Assembly (NCBI RefSeq): GCF_014062315.1
Contig: NZ_JACGLT010000001.1
Span: 372,001-436,000, forward strand
Reading direction: 5' to 3'
DNA length: 64,000 bases
Origin: Gelidibacter maritimus
GTDB taxonomy: Bacteria; Bacteroidota; Bacteroidia; Flavobacteriales; Flavobacteriaceae
A program made the position numbers and the translations under genes. This document shows, in pieces, positions 9,791-19,412 of the stretch; position 1 is the first letter of the stretch; every line of letters begins with the position of its first letter. Below the pieces are notes generated by a model. That model ran no database searches. It saw only the letters and a program-made list of their open reading frames with translations, and was not told the DNA's origin.

Positions 9791-9830
9791 AAAAGGTCGC
9801 CTAAATGGTTTTTAGGCGACCTCTTCTTTA
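9791..9830 (-). terminator. Rho-independent terminator of the B12 uptake operon
   Basis: Perfect 12-bp stem AGGTCGCCTAAA / TTTAGGCGACCT (9794-9805 and 9811-9822). On the minus strand it is followed by a T-rich tract (TTTTATTTTTTT). It lies about 60 bp past the stop of the last gene of the cobalamin operon. Confidence 0.85.
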
Positions 9831-9882
9831 CAAATATTTCTTCAGGCTTGCTCTGTTTGAGACACCTCTCAGACAAAAAGAA

Positions 9883-11010
9883 TTATTGTAATAAACTTAA
9901 ATCCGCAATGCCGGCAACCTCGGTAGAAAGCTCACCCAACCAGCCCATATTGGCCTGGATTCCAGTTTGGATCTTTATAAAATCAATCCCGCTTAAATGC
10001 ACTGGATTTCCTTCTGTATCGATGGCATCTGCAATATTTATTTTATCTCCGCCTGGCGTATTGTCTGCATAGCCATAGTCGAACGGTGCACTGGTAATCA
10101 TTGACGGATTGCTCATATCGATATGACTATCTGACAACAATGTTCCAGTAAGCGTATAAGAGTCTTCTGTAATCCATTCTGGATAATAAGCTTGTTTGTG
10201 AAATGCGTTTTTTAAGACAAAACCAGTATTTCCTTGATTGTCCTCCCAAGCCACATCGTCTTCTGCCGTTTCAGGTCTGAAATACGTCACCTTATAAGTT
10301 CTAAGAGTTCCTTCCTGAGCATGCGCACTTCCATTAATCTCGTACCACGTGTCGTCAGGCAATCCATTCCCGTTGTCGTCCTGCATCACATACACAACAC
10401 CAGGCTCAGCAAAAGTTGGCATGGCATTTCCATAAATGATAAAATCATCTTCATCTTCACGATTAATAACGGTATGATCAAAAGCATAACTTACGGAACC
10501 TCCCCAAGCTCCCAGGGTTACTAACCCACGTTTCCCGATAAGTCCTTCTGCACTTTCTAAATTCCCAACACCCTTATTGATAAACTGACCTGGTGCTGGA
10601 AGATATTCCAAAAGTTCAGTTATATAGGCGTTACTCTCATCAGTTATAGGTCTTATTTTAGCCGCAACCTCAATAGTATAGTCATAATTAAAGGTCCCCG
10701 TTATATTTGAGGCTTCATAAGAAAGCGTATATGTTCCTGAATTTGTCGGTTCAAAAACATAGGTATCAACAGTGGCAACAATACTGTCACCTAAAGTCCA
10801 ATGTTCAGTATATTCTGAATTGTTTAGATTGATGGCGGCAAATTTTAAAGTATCTCCAACCGTAATCTGAAATTCTCTTTCTACTTTGGACATAGAAATT
10901 TCCGGTGCTAAAACCTGTACATCATCGTCATTAGAACATGAGGTAAAAAGTAGAGCAAGGGCAAAAAAGGCAATAAGTAATTGTTTGTAATTGGTTGTCA
11001 TTGTATTCAT
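9883..11010 (-). CDS. PKD-like-domain surface lipoprotein, third gene of the B12 uptake operon
   Basis: A 375-aa lipoprotein: hydrophobic leader LLIAFFALALLFTSC with a lipobox cysteine followed by SNDDD, a Bacteroidota-type surface-export signal. Residues about 35-120 look like a PKD/Ig-type domain (ITVGDTLKFAAINLNNSEYTEHW ... GTYTLSYEASN). The larger C-terminal domain (GKRGLVTLGAWGGSVSYAFD ... IYGNAMPTFAEPGVVYVMQD) resembles cell-surface proteins found beside BtuB/BtuG-like genes. Start is ATG at 11010 or 11001. It is 15 bp downstream of the beta-propeller gene in a riboswitch-led operon, so a cobamide-binding or receptor-accessory role is inferred, not shown. Confidence 0.75.
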   Translation of the reverse strand: MNTMTTNYKQLLIAFFALALLFTSCSNDDDVQVLAPEISMSKVEREFQITVGDTLKFAAINLNNSEYTEHWTLGDSIVATVDTYVFEPTNSGTYTLSYEASNITGTFNYDYTIEVAAKIRPITDESNAYITELLEYLPAPGQFINKGVGNLESAEGLIGKRGLVTLGAWGGSVSYAFDHTVINREDEDDFIIYGNAMPTFAEPGVVYVMQDDNGNGLPDDTWYEINGSAHAQEGTLRTYKVTYFRPETAEDDVAWEDNQGNTGFVLKNAFHKQAYYPEWITEDSYTLTGTLLSDSHIDMSNPSMITSAPFDYGYADNTPGGDKINIADAIDTEGNPVHLSGIDFIKIQTGIQANMGWLGELSTEVAGIADLSLLQ

Positions 11011-11025
11011 TATTTAAGGTTTAAA

Positions 11026-12150
11026 TTATTCGTAATTAAAAGTGATATGCGCAGGAATATCTCCTGTTTGAACGGACCATTTGAGCGCTCCATCAGGTGT
11101 AAAACAATAGAGGTTTCCAGGGGTGACATAATCTTTGGCGTCGGTAATCAGTACCTCATCGGTTTCAGGATTGACCGCTATCCCATAGGGCATCTCAATC
11201 AGGTTCTTATCCTTTTCGGAAATATAGGTCTGGTCTAAAATCGTTTCTGTTTTAGTGTCCAACATGAGGTATGAAATCTCATAGTCGCCAGTGATAAAGC
11301 TGAACTCCGAATTGTACATATAGGCAATATCTTTGTGTATGGTCAAATTGCTGACGCCAATATCAAAACTCTTTTTAACCGTTTCTGTATGGGTATCAAC
11401 CACAAACAATTTGGAAGGTATCTCGTAATAATCACCTCTTGAAGTCACGTATAAATCTCCTTCATCATCTATTTTAAGACGATGGAGGTTAATGCCCACT
11501 TCAATGCGATTGATCTCTGTAAAAGCGTTGACATCAATTACTGAAACGGTGGACTCGTATTCTGGCGGACTATAGCCTCCGGAATTGGCGACGTATATTT
11601 TGTCGTTGTAGGCCACCAGTTCTTCCGGTTGACGTCCAACCTCCACCCGACGTGTAATGTTCAAACTGGTGGTATCAATTTCAGCCACGATACCGTTGGG
11701 AGCGTTCGGATCGCCGATAGTTCCCAAGTAACTGCTCAAATACCCCTTTCCGTTATAAAATGTAAGATATCGGGGATTATCAATATCAATTTGCTTAATG
11801 CGTTTGCCCGAATTCACATCGAGCACTTCCACTTTATTGGAGCCATTCACCACGACATATAACTTTGAACCATAAATTCCTATAGCGTTACCAATATCTC
11901 CGAGCCCGCCAACAAGATCAGGATTGGCTTGACTGAATACAGTGCGTTTATAGTCGCCCGTTTCATAATCCATATAATCCAATGAGGCTTTATTCATTGA
12001 CATATTGCCTTCATTTAAAAGATAGAAACCGGCTACGGAAGTTGGATTTTGACCTCCAGGGTTTTGAACATCATCATCTGGGATGGGATCATCGCTCTGG
12101 CAAGCGTATAATCCGAAGAAAATTAAAACTAATGCACTAATTTTTTTCAT
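11026..12150 (-). CDS. YncE/DUF5074-type beta-propeller lipoprotein, BtuG-like
   Basis: A 374-aa lipoprotein (leader ISALVLIFFGLYAC, lipobox C followed by QSDD, again a surface-export signal). The mature part consists of repeated beta-propeller blades of the YncE type (KLYVVVNGSNKVEVLDVNSGKRIKQI, KIYVANSGGY ... VSVIDVNAFTEINRIEVGINLH, LFVVDTHTETVKKSFDIG). In Bacteroides the surface propeller lipoprotein BtuG binds cobalamin tightly and caps BtuB. The architecture and position between a riboswitch-controlled BtuB-like receptor and another surface lipoprotein suggest the same job here. Blade residues for B12 contact cannot be assigned by eye. Confidence 0.82.
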   Translation of the reverse strand: MKKISALVLIFFGLYACQSDDPIPDDDVQNPGGQNPTSVAGFYLLNEGNMSMNKASLDYMDYETGDYKRTVFSQANPDLVGGLGDIGNAIGIYGSKLYVVVNGSNKVEVLDVNSGKRIKQIDIDNPRYLTFYNGKGYLSSYLGTIGDPNAPNGIVAEIDTTSLNITRRVEVGRQPEELVAYNDKIYVANSGGYSPPEYESTVSVIDVNAFTEINRIEVGINLHRLKIDDEGDLYVTSRGDYYEIPSKLFVVDTHTETVKKSFDIGVSNLTIHKDIAYMYNSEFSFITGDYEISYLMLDTKTETILDQTYISEKDKNLIEMPYGIAVNPETDEVLITDAKDYVTPGNLYCFTPDGALKWSVQTGDIPAHITFNYE

Positions 12151-12168
12151 AGTTGTTTTTTTAAAATA

Positions 12169-14175
12169 TTAGAATTGATAATTAAGATTTAGCCGGAAAG
12201 ACCTTCCGGGCATTGGAAAATTTTTGATAACGGCATAATGTTGATCAAATAGGTTGTTGACTTCCAAGCCAAACTTTAATGGGTTTTCCCCAAAAAAGGG
12301 AAGTTCATAATTGACCGATATATCGTGGGTGTACCAAGGTTGTAGATAATTGGACGCGATGTTTGCTTTTTGGCTATAGCGTTCACCGGTATAGATGAAG
12401 CTGTAGTTGAGGGCGATATTTTTATAATCCATCATCAAAGTAGCACTACCACTATGCTTGGGCACATAGGGGATTTGTTGACCAAAACTGTTTCCGCCAG
12501 ACGTCTTGTCCAAAGACTCTTGGAATGTATAGGTGAGGCGTGCACTGTAATTAAAATCAGCACTGATCTTCCCAGAAGTGGTCACGCTGGTTTCTATCCC
12601 CTTGGTTTCCACTTCGCCCAGATTATACATGGTCCATCTAAACAGATTGGTACCCGGAATGGCAACAATTTTATCCGTAATCCATATATTATAAATATCG
12701 CTGGTGACATTTAAAAGGGTAGAACCTAAGTCCTTTTGCCAAGAAAAGCCCAGGTTGATCTGTTCTGAATACTCTGGATCCAAAAAGGTATTACCAACAA
12801 AAGTGTAATACAGATCATTGAAAGTGGGCATCCTGAACATCTTTTTATAAAATCCACGAAGTCTAAAATCGGCCGATTTAAAAGGCTGTACATTAAAAAG
12901 AAGGCTTGGTGAAAATTCCTGAAGATCATCGGCAGCCTCATAGTACTTTACAGATTCATATACTCCGGTACTTAAAAAACTTGCTTGGATAGTGAGTCTC
13001 TTAAAATTAAAATCGGAGGCCAATACATTGAGTAGGGTGGTTCTTTTTGGATAGGCAAATCGATACATATTAGACTGCATGGTGTTGTGCTGAACGTCGG
13101 TGGCCAGACTCAATGTCCAATACGGCTTGACTTTGTAGGTGTTCACCAACGACAGGTAATACTCTTGCTGGTTGTAGGTGTTTTCCAGAAACCCGGTGGT
13201 CGTGACGATTTCGGGATCTAAATACCACGAATAATCGTCACCATATTTACCGCGGACTTTAATAGCATACGTTTCTCCAAATTGATGTTTATAATCGGCT
13301 TGTAGAAAGTTATTCCTATCCCACAAACGTTGCGGTCGTGCAAACCTATTGGCCACAATAGCCCCAGGCAGACCTCGTTCCGAATTGTAATGGTAATATT
13401 TTACGTTCCAAAGGTCTTTGTTTTTGTGATTGCCGTGCACCGAAGCTTCCACGCGATAGGATTTGATGTCTGCATTATTTCGCACCGCCGTGGTATCATA
13501 AATACCATTGGAGTATTGAAACTTATAGCGACCATGAGCGTTGACCAGCTCGGTACTGAGCCGGGCTGAAATAGCATCGTTGATTTTATAATTGAGATTC
13601 AGAGACGGATTAAAAAGTCCGAAGGACCCTGACCGCACGCCTACGGCTAATTGATAGGTTTCATCAGGTTTAAATTTTGGCGTTTTAGTTTGCAGATAAA
13701 TGGTATTGGAAGACGCATAAGCTTTTGCCGATTGCTGCATCTCACTGCGCTGTCCTTGATACAGACTGACCTGCTGCATATTGTCGAGCGAGAACTTCCC
13801 GAGATCGACCTGTCCATTTTGTGCATTCCCGAGTTGAATCCCGTCAAAAAACACCCCCGTATGTTGCGATCCCATACTACGGACATTAACTGTTTTGATG
13901 CCGCCGATGCCGCCGTAATCTTTGAGTTGAATGCCGCTAAAATAGCGTAGTGCATCCGCGACACTTAAACTGTTCAGTTTTTTTAATTGTTCTCCAGAGA
14001 GGGATTGTACCGAGGCTGGCGAGGTGTGAGATTCGAATCGGTTTCTATCATGACGCAAGAAAATTTCTTGCAACGCTACCGGTGTCAGCGTATCCTGAGT
14101 TTGGGCCGAAAGTACGGTCGGACAAAGGAGTAGTCCAAAAATAAATATTATAATACGGTTTAAATAGGTCCTCAT
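12169..14175 (-). CDS. btuB: BtuB-like TonB-dependent cobalamin receptor
   Basis: A 668-aa outer-membrane receptor. The true start is the ATG at 14175 (MRTYLNRIIIFIFGLLLCPTVLSAQ signal peptide in outline); upstream in-frame codons run through the riboswitch and are not protein. Plug domain at about 45-160 (LSVADALRYFSGIQLKDYGG, GSQHTGVFFDGIQLGNAQNG) with NVRSMGSQHTGVFFDG typical of vitamin B12/siderophore receptors, then a barrel ending in MPGRSFRLNLNYQF with a terminal Phe. There is no N-terminal carboxypeptidase-like domain. Its mRNA leader carries a cobalamin riboswitch, which is the main evidence for substrate. First gene of a three-gene operon. Confidence 0.93.
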   Translation of the reverse strand: MRTYLNRIIIFIFGLLLCPTVLSAQTQDTLTPVALQEIFLRHDRNRFESHTSPASVQSLSGEQLKKLNSLSVADALRYFSGIQLKDYGGIGGIKTVNVRSMGSQHTGVFFDGIQLGNAQNGQVDLGKFSLDNMQQVSLYQGQRSEMQQSAKAYASSNTIYLQTKTPKFKPDETYQLAVGVRSGSFGLFNPSLNLNYKINDAISARLSTELVNAHGRYKFQYSNGIYDTTAVRNNADIKSYRVEASVHGNHKNKDLWNVKYYHYNSERGLPGAIVANRFARPQRLWDRNNFLQADYKHQFGETYAIKVRGKYGDDYSWYLDPEIVTTTGFLENTYNQQEYYLSLVNTYKVKPYWTLSLATDVQHNTMQSNMYRFAYPKRTTLLNVLASDFNFKRLTIQASFLSTGVYESVKYYEAADDLQEFSPSLLFNVQPFKSADFRLRGFYKKMFRMPTFNDLYYTFVGNTFLDPEYSEQINLGFSWQKDLGSTLLNVTSDIYNIWITDKIVAIPGTNLFRWTMYNLGEVETKGIETSVTTSGKISADFNYSARLTYTFQESLDKTSGGNSFGQQIPYVPKHSGSATLMMDYKNIALNYSFIYTGERYSQKANIASNYLQPWYTHDISVNYELPFFGENPLKFGLEVNNLFDQHYAVIKNFPMPGRSFRLNLNYQF

Positions 14176-14289
14176 AATGACATTGCGCCAACGAGGACTA
14201 ACAAGAAAGGTAAGCCGCTTTGAAAGAACCAAAGCGTCTATACAACCATTCCAAGCTTCAATCCCCGAAAGCCTTATAGAATTACATGA

Positions 14290-14450
14290 AATGGCAGGTA
14301 TTCTGACTTGCTTTATCCACCCGGCCTTCCCATCTAAACAGACAGTGACCATAATTGGGTTTCATCAAAAAGCTTACAGCTGCGGGACAGTTCTGGAATT
14401 ACACCAGATTCCCATTTAATGTCTGCCTAAGCAGACAACCGTTTCTTGAA
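14290..14450 (-). promoter_or_regulatory. Cobalamin riboswitch
   Basis: On the minus strand the leader contains the B12-box pattern GGTGTAATTCC ... AACTGTCCCGCAGCTGTAA (about 14368-14406). After a variable arm comes GGGAAGGCCGGG and then AGTCAGAATACCTGCC (about 14290-14330), which are hallmark core elements of the AdoCbl/Cbl riboswitch. A P1-like hairpin GTCTGC..GCAGAC lies at the 5' end (about 14420-14437). It precedes the btuB-like start by roughly 115 nt, so it should repress the uptake operon when cobalamin is plentiful. Confidence 0.95.
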
Positions 14451-14858
14451 TATTTTTAATAATTGGCAAATATAGATATTCTTTTTGAGGAGGCAACATA
14501 TATTCGCTGCTTGGATGATGCAGGGATTTTGGGAGACTAGGATATATTTTATTAGCTATGCAGTAGGGGGTATGTAGGGGTCTGAAGCTTTGTTTGCTTA
14601 AGGTGCTTGTTATCAGGTCTTCTCAGCAAAAAATTCTCTTTGTATGGAACTCGAAATTCAATTTAGGTGATGTTTTAGATGGCTATTTGGAGGGGATGGA
14701 TATTAAGTTAGAATGGGAATTTTAGAAATATGGTAGTGCATTTTACTAATAAGGATAAACCCATGCAGTTTCAGATTTTATAGACAACCTGTGGGTTCTT
14801 AATCGTAGTTTTTCAAACTGTTTGAAAATACTTAAACTGTCGTTGCTAATAGTCAATA
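14451..14858. other. Intergenic region at the left edge of the accessory island
   Basis: About 400 bp with many stops in all frames. The right-hand part presumably carries only the 3' flank of the next minus-strand gene, the left part the promoter of the B12 operon. I find no integrase, attachment-site duplicate of the tRNA-Ser 3' end, or clear repeat here, although this is where the island seems to begin. Confidence 0.4.
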
Positions 14859-15863
14859 TTAAATCTCATGTTTTAATGAGTCAATAAATGCATTAATAGC
14901 TGGATTTGAAGCACTATAACTCACAATTTTTACATCCAATGGGGTTTTTGAAAATTTGTCTATTGATTTTCTGATTGCATCAAAAATCCATTCATATCTA
15001 TTGCCAAAAGCACCACCACCAATTAATGTAAGGAATACTTTATTATTTCCTGTCCTATTATAGTTTTTCAAAGCGATATGAAAAGTAGCTTCATAGGTCG
15101 CTTCCAAAATCATTTTAGCAAACTCAGACCACAATTCGATTTCAATCTCCGAATAGGAAACGGGTAGGGCAGAGCAATAAACTTGGGTTATAGGATTCTT
15201 ATTTTTGTTTAAGGTAACTTCGGAATCCCATTGAACGCCTATTCTAAGTTTTCCTTTTAAAGATTCAAAATCATTTCCAGATTTAGATTTTATCTGTTGA
15301 GTAATGCTGGTGAGCCCTTTTCTAGTTGCAAGGGCATAACCATTTTTCATTTCCCAATGTTTATGTTTTTCATTTTCAAGTTCTATCCCGATATCATGTA
15401 AACAATCAATTTGTTTGGTTGATGTCTGTCCAATTTGTCCGTCAACGTTTACGAAATAATTCCGGAAAATTGTTCCTGCTCCACAAGCTATAGCACAAGC
15501 TGGACCCTGAGTACCGTCATATTCATAGATTCCAACACCTTCCTCGGGTGTGCTATCTGGGCTAACCATCTCTAAAAGGTTGAATTGTGATGCTACCTGA
15601 ATAAGTGCATTTTTGTTCGATGCCTCCTGATGAATATTCTGAATGTTTCCTACTATTTCAGAAATCTTAATTTCAGAATTATATTTATTTATTAAATCTG
15701 ATTCATTTCTCAATTCTTCTAATGATGGTGTTTCGAGCGAGCCAAATACAAATGCATGATTATTAACTTTTGAGATGAGTTGGTTGCCAACGATCTCAAT
15801 GTTTTTTCTTACCTGTTCAGGATTACTTTCCTTAAAACCTACTAATTTTTCAAACCACATCAT
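14859..15863 (-). CDS. Unknown protein with macrodomain/PARG-like features
   Basis: A 334-aa soluble protein. Residues about 105-140 read GIYEYDGTQGPACAIACGAGTIFRNYF and the C-terminal third contains VFLTLIGGGAFGNRYEWIFDAIRKSI followed by a strand VKIVSYS. The order (small-residue loop, then a hydrophobic strand into a GGGAFGN loop, then helix) recalls the phosphate-binding loops of macrodomain or PARG-like ADP-ribose hydrolases, but the match is weak. It stands alone at the left end of the defence island; an ADP-ribose or NAD-related role would suit that setting but is not established. Confidence 0.5.
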   Translation of the reverse strand: MMWFEKLVGFKESNPEQVRKNIEIVGNQLISKVNNHAFVFGSLETPSLEELRNESDLINKYNSEIKISEIVGNIQNIHQEASNKNALIQVASQFNLLEMVSPDSTPEEGVGIYEYDGTQGPACAIACGAGTIFRNYFVNVDGQIGQTSTKQIDCLHDIGIELENEKHKHWEMKNGYALATRKGLTSITQQIKSKSGNDFESLKGKLRIGVQWDSEVTLNKNKNPITQVYCSALPVSYSEIEIELWSEFAKMILEATYEATFHIALKNYNRTGNNKVFLTLIGGGAFGNRYEWIFDAIRKSIDKFSKTPLDVKIVSYSASNPAINAFIDSLKHEI

Positions 15864-15986
15864 TTGCTGATTTTTTATTATTTTCCACGTTTTTAATAAT
15901 TGTTTTTAAGATGAACAATTTTAAGCTTTTTTAAAAAAGAAAGCTATATTGCTATAAAAAAATAACAAGTTCGTATAGGTAGACTA

Positions 15987-16353
15987 TTATTTTTTAAGCC
16001 AGCAATGGGTTTTATCGGCTTCTAACCAATCAGGCTCCCATAAACTTCCTAAATATGAGCTTGTTACTTTAAAGTCTTTACTATATTTACCATTGAAATC
16101 TAAACATTTTTTTAGTTCCTCACAATACCATTTTACACCCCTATAATTCATAAACCCATAACATACTAAATCATCGTCTTCTTTGAAAGTTCCGTTGGGA
16201 GAATTCTTTCGATCCCTCCACAATATTTTTCAGAAATGAACTTTTTTGGGAATAATGAAATTGTAAGATTTTGGTTCTATGCTCAATTTGTTTGGTGTTA
16301 TTAATAAATATAGATTTTATAAGAGTGATAAATGTGGCTGTGTCGACTGCCAA
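15987..16353 (-). pseudogene. Possible frameshifted small gene
   Basis: Two overlapping minus-strand frames are each incomplete: one starting at 16353 (TFITLIKSIFINNTKQIEHR ...) that ends at 16171, and one covering 16223-15987 (WRDRKNSPNGTF ... KWYCEELKKCLDF ... WLEADKTHCWLKK) that lacks an ATG and has an upstream stop. A single-base shift near 16220 would join them into one product of about 115 aa. The second half looks like real protein (aromatic and Cys rich, charged). Family unknown; it could equally be two chance frames. Confidence 0.3.
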
Positions 16354-16470
16354 TTAATTCCTAAGCAATATCCTATTTATTATTATGGCATAGACTGCTC
16401 ATTTTTGGAAAATTCTTCTGAAAAAGGATTATATTTCAAATTTCCTTCTAACCCTTTTTTTTCAACCGTA

Positions 16471-19122
16471 TTAAGAGCTCATATTTTTTAATTCATTGTT
16501 TATTGTTTGAGCGGTAAATAAGTACAGTGCAATAAAATCTATAGCATTTTTTATTTGCTTATTTAAACCCATATCTAAACTCTCATGAGCTCCATTATGT
16601 CTTAATTGATCACTTAAAAATTTTAAACTATGTAAGATATAAGAGAAATTATTTTTCTGTTTATTAGTTCTGTTTTCTTGAAACTTGTATGTCCAGACCT
16701 CCTTAAAGTCTGTAAACGAATTAATGACGTCTACTTGTCCGCTAAACCTTTGATTCTCCAAGTCTGGGATAAAGCACTTTAAATAGGTTTCGTAGCCTAA
16801 TATCAATTTATTCAAACAGGTTTCTCGATCATAATAATCGGTTTTTGTGTTAAGCAATTCAAAAAGTGACTGAAGTAGAGAATCACCCCAACGCGATGGC
16901 TTACCATTTACATCTAAAATAGCCTCATAAAAAAGATCGAAATTATTAGCTAACACTGCTTTATTCATCTTGTACTGTCTTACCTCGGAGAACAATTCTT
17001 TTATTACTTTCTCTTTTAACAGTTCTCTATCATAAGCTAGTCTAACAGGAAAAGCCATATTACCTAATAGTTCTGTAGCTTCTTCCTTAACTTCTATATG
17101 TAATTCCTGGGGTTTGGGAAGTAAAGAGCGATCAAGAGATATCCATTTTTGATTATCAATGTCTTCTTTAATGAAAATTTCCCTCTCATCAAATATTTTA
17201 TATAAATAGGTTAATGAGGTGCGTTTGGGCAATAAATGCTTGGTCTCATCTTTTAAAGCGCTCAATTTAACCTTGTCATGACGCTTCAAGTAGTTAATAG
17301 CATGAGCTCTGATGTTTTTTCTGTATTCAGGCTCAACTTGCTTGCCCAGCCGATTTAAATCATGTTTTTCTAATTCTTCTGTATCTATGCTATAATAATC
17401 TTTTCCATTTATATTATTGTGTACTATAATTCCAGCATCAATAAATTTTTTCAGATAAGCATCAAATTTTTTAGTGGTGTTTATTGTTACCCCCGCATTG
17501 TTTAAAGAGGTCATTGTTTCAGATCGCAATGCTCTTTTTTCCTTTTTTTGGTCTCTATCGGATTCGATTATTTTAATCACAGTTTTAATGAAATCATTTC
17601 CAAAATATTGATTTTTTTTATTAACAACATTTATCTCTGGATATTGACCGAGGCAGTTTTCATGAATAAAAAGATTGTTATCGTCTATCGATTTTCTTGA
17701 ACAATTTAGAATATAAGCTCTTATACTACTGTCTGGATAGCCAGCATAATGAGTTGTATTCAAATATGATTTTAGAGTTTCAAACTCTACTTTTCCTTTA
17801 TACTTTTTAAAAATAGTGTCGTCTATAAAATCTTGTAATGTTTCTACATTTGTAATGCTATCTCCACTTATGGAAACCCAACGGCCAGATTTTCCTATAG
17901 GCCTGATTTTATCAGTTCGCCTAAACGTAAGTTGGGATATAGTAAGTTCCTTTAAACCAGCATCAGAAGCACGTTCATTATAGCTTTCTAAAATCGCTGT
18001 ATTATGCATGGAACCGTCTTCTTCTATAAGAATACGTTCAACTTTGGCTGTTACGGACGATAAATACTCCCATTTAAATTGGTATAAATCAGTGTTGATA
18101 TGGTCATCATCGTTATCAGAATCAATATCTCTAATCTCTAACTTAATATAGTCATCTAATAAGGCATCTAATATCTCTTTTTGTACCCCTTGAATTTTGA
18201 TTTCTTTGTTCTGAGTAGTTTTTAGTGATGGTATTTCTTTAGTTAATTTTTTTATGAGATCTTTTTTCTTGTAATATTTGCCTTCTCTAAAAACTTTATC
18301 GAATAATGTAAGATGCGAGCGGTATAATAATATGTCCTTCTTTTTGCTTAAAACGTAGTAATTATCTTGTGCTTGTTCTGAAGTTACTTCAATAAGATCT
18401 AGGCTGAAAATTGATAATAATTTTCTTATTATATCAGGATTTGGAAATTCATTATCACTGAAATTTTCCAAAAAATTAGACCGATAAAGATGAGTGTCAA
18501 AGACATTTTTTAGGTTGTTTAAGAATTGTGAATTAACCTTCAAACCATAACCTTTTTGTTCTTTCAAAAATAAAGATCGTAAGTCTGGTTTAGTTTTGTG
18601 GTCAAATAAATTAGTTCTAATATTTTCTGCTGTTTTGCCATATTTTTCACCAATTGTCTTAAATGACGATTCTTCTTGGCCATCCAGTCCGAAATAATGT
18701 GCAATATATTCAGATAATGGTAAAAAGGAATTAAATTCAGTTTTATCAAAAAAATGATGTGGTAGGCCGGCTTTTATTCTTAAAACGGATACAATTTCTT
18801 TTAAGCTATCTATCAGATTTGTAGCTAAACAGTCTACCGGTTCAAATCCTAATCCAATTTCAATAGGAGCGCAAAGTACATATTTGTAATAATTTAAAAA
18901 GTACTCGGGGTCATTTTGAGTTTTTATTTTAAAGGCATTAATAGTATCTCTAATTTTCTTTTTCTCATCCTGATATTCGTGTTCCTTTAGTCGATAAATA
19001 TCGAGTAACGAATAGTCTTTCTGAATGAGTACTTCAATTATAGACTTCTTCTTATCAAAAATAGCGCATAAATGTTTTTCACCTTGTATCTGGCTTAAGA
19101 TGTCTTTTAGATCTGGATTCAT
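16471..19122 (-). CDS. Large 883-aa protein of unknown function with HTH-like and HEPN-like segments
   Basis: I do not recognise the family. It is soluble, Lys/Asp/Glu rich and has no signal peptide. Residues about 150-185 (SSFKTIGEKYGKTAENIRTNLF) look like a sigma-region-4-type helix-turn-helix. The middle (about 250-660) seems to contain repeated winged-helix-sized units (ATAVERILIEEDGS-like, PIGKSGRWVSIS, ETLKSYLNTTHYAGYPDSSIRAYIL, KLSALKDETKHLLPKRTSLTYLYKIF). The C-terminal end has LRHNGAHESLDMG, similar to the conserved segment of HEPN/DUF4145-like helical domains. It is divergent from the WYL regulator, and a shared operator-like site lies 177 bp upstream. A WYL-repressed defence effector is a reasonable guess, not a finding. 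Confidence 0.7.
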   Translation of the reverse strand: MNPDLKDILSQIQGEKHLCAIFDKKKSIIEVLIQKDYSLLDIYRLKEHEYQDEKKKIRDTINAFKIKTQNDPEYFLNYYKYVLCAPIEIGLGFEPVDCLATNLIDSLKEIVSVLRIKAGLPHHFFDKTEFNSFLPLSEYIAHYFGLDGQEESSFKTIGEKYGKTAENIRTNLFDHKTKPDLRSLFLKEQKGYGLKVNSQFLNNLKNVFDTHLYRSNFLENFSDNEFPNPDIIRKLLSIFSLDLIEVTSEQAQDNYYVLSKKKDILLYRSHLTLFDKVFREGKYYKKKDLIKKLTKEIPSLKTTQNKEIKIQGVQKEILDALLDDYIKLEIRDIDSDNDDDHINTDLYQFKWEYLSSVTAKVERILIEEDGSMHNTAILESYNERASDAGLKELTISQLTFRRTDKIRPIGKSGRWVSISGDSITNVETLQDFIDDTIFKKYKGKVEFETLKSYLNTTHYAGYPDSSIRAYILNCSRKSIDDNNLFIHENCLGQYPEINVVNKKNQYFGNDFIKTVIKIIESDRDQKKEKRALRSETMTSLNNAGVTINTTKKFDAYLKKFIDAGIIVHNNINGKDYYSIDTEELEKHDLNRLGKQVEPEYRKNIRAHAINYLKRHDKVKLSALKDETKHLLPKRTSLTYLYKIFDEREIFIKEDIDNQKWISLDRSLLPKPQELHIEVKEEATELLGNMAFPVRLAYDRELLKEKVIKELFSEVRQYKMNKAVLANNFDLFYEAILDVNGKPSRWGDSLLQSLFELLNTKTDYYDRETCLNKLILGYETYLKCFIPDLENQRFSGQVDVINSFTDFKEVWTYKFQENRTNKQKNNFSYILHSLKFLSDQLRHNGAHESLDMGLNKQIKNAIDFIALYLFTAQTINNELKNMSS

Positions 19123-19298
19123 ATAATAGAAATTGTTTTGCTGAAACTTATGGTCAAAAGGTTAAAAAGGATTTAAATATAGGCAGATATATTTTAATAA
19201 AACTTTAGTAAATAAAATTATACAAAGACATGGGTTAATATTTAGATAGTTCTAAAAAACCGATGCGTTCTTAATTTTCCATATTTTTTATTTAAATG

Positions 19299-19313
19299 TG
19301 CTATGTATCTGCA
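19299..19313. promoter_or_regulatory. Operator-like inverted repeat, site A
   Basis: TGC-TATGTATCT-GCA between the divergent 883-aa and WYL genes. Read on the minus strand it is TGCAGATACATAGCA, sharing TGCAGAT with sites C and D. A weak -7-like AAAATATG lies on the minus strand at the same 11-nt distance (19287-19280), pointing at the 883-aa gene. Confidence 0.5.
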
Positions 19314-19412
19314 TTTTGTATTTTTTCATAAAAAAAACCTAGAATGTATAGAAAAGTTCCTATTTTTAGATTCCTAACTGTATTGAAGCTTTATTTTTAA
19401 TTAACCAACCTC

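Noticed and set aside
14176-14352. N-terminal extension of the btuB-like gene
   Set aside because: The in-frame codons run through the cobalamin riboswitch; the signal peptide starts at the ATG at 14175.
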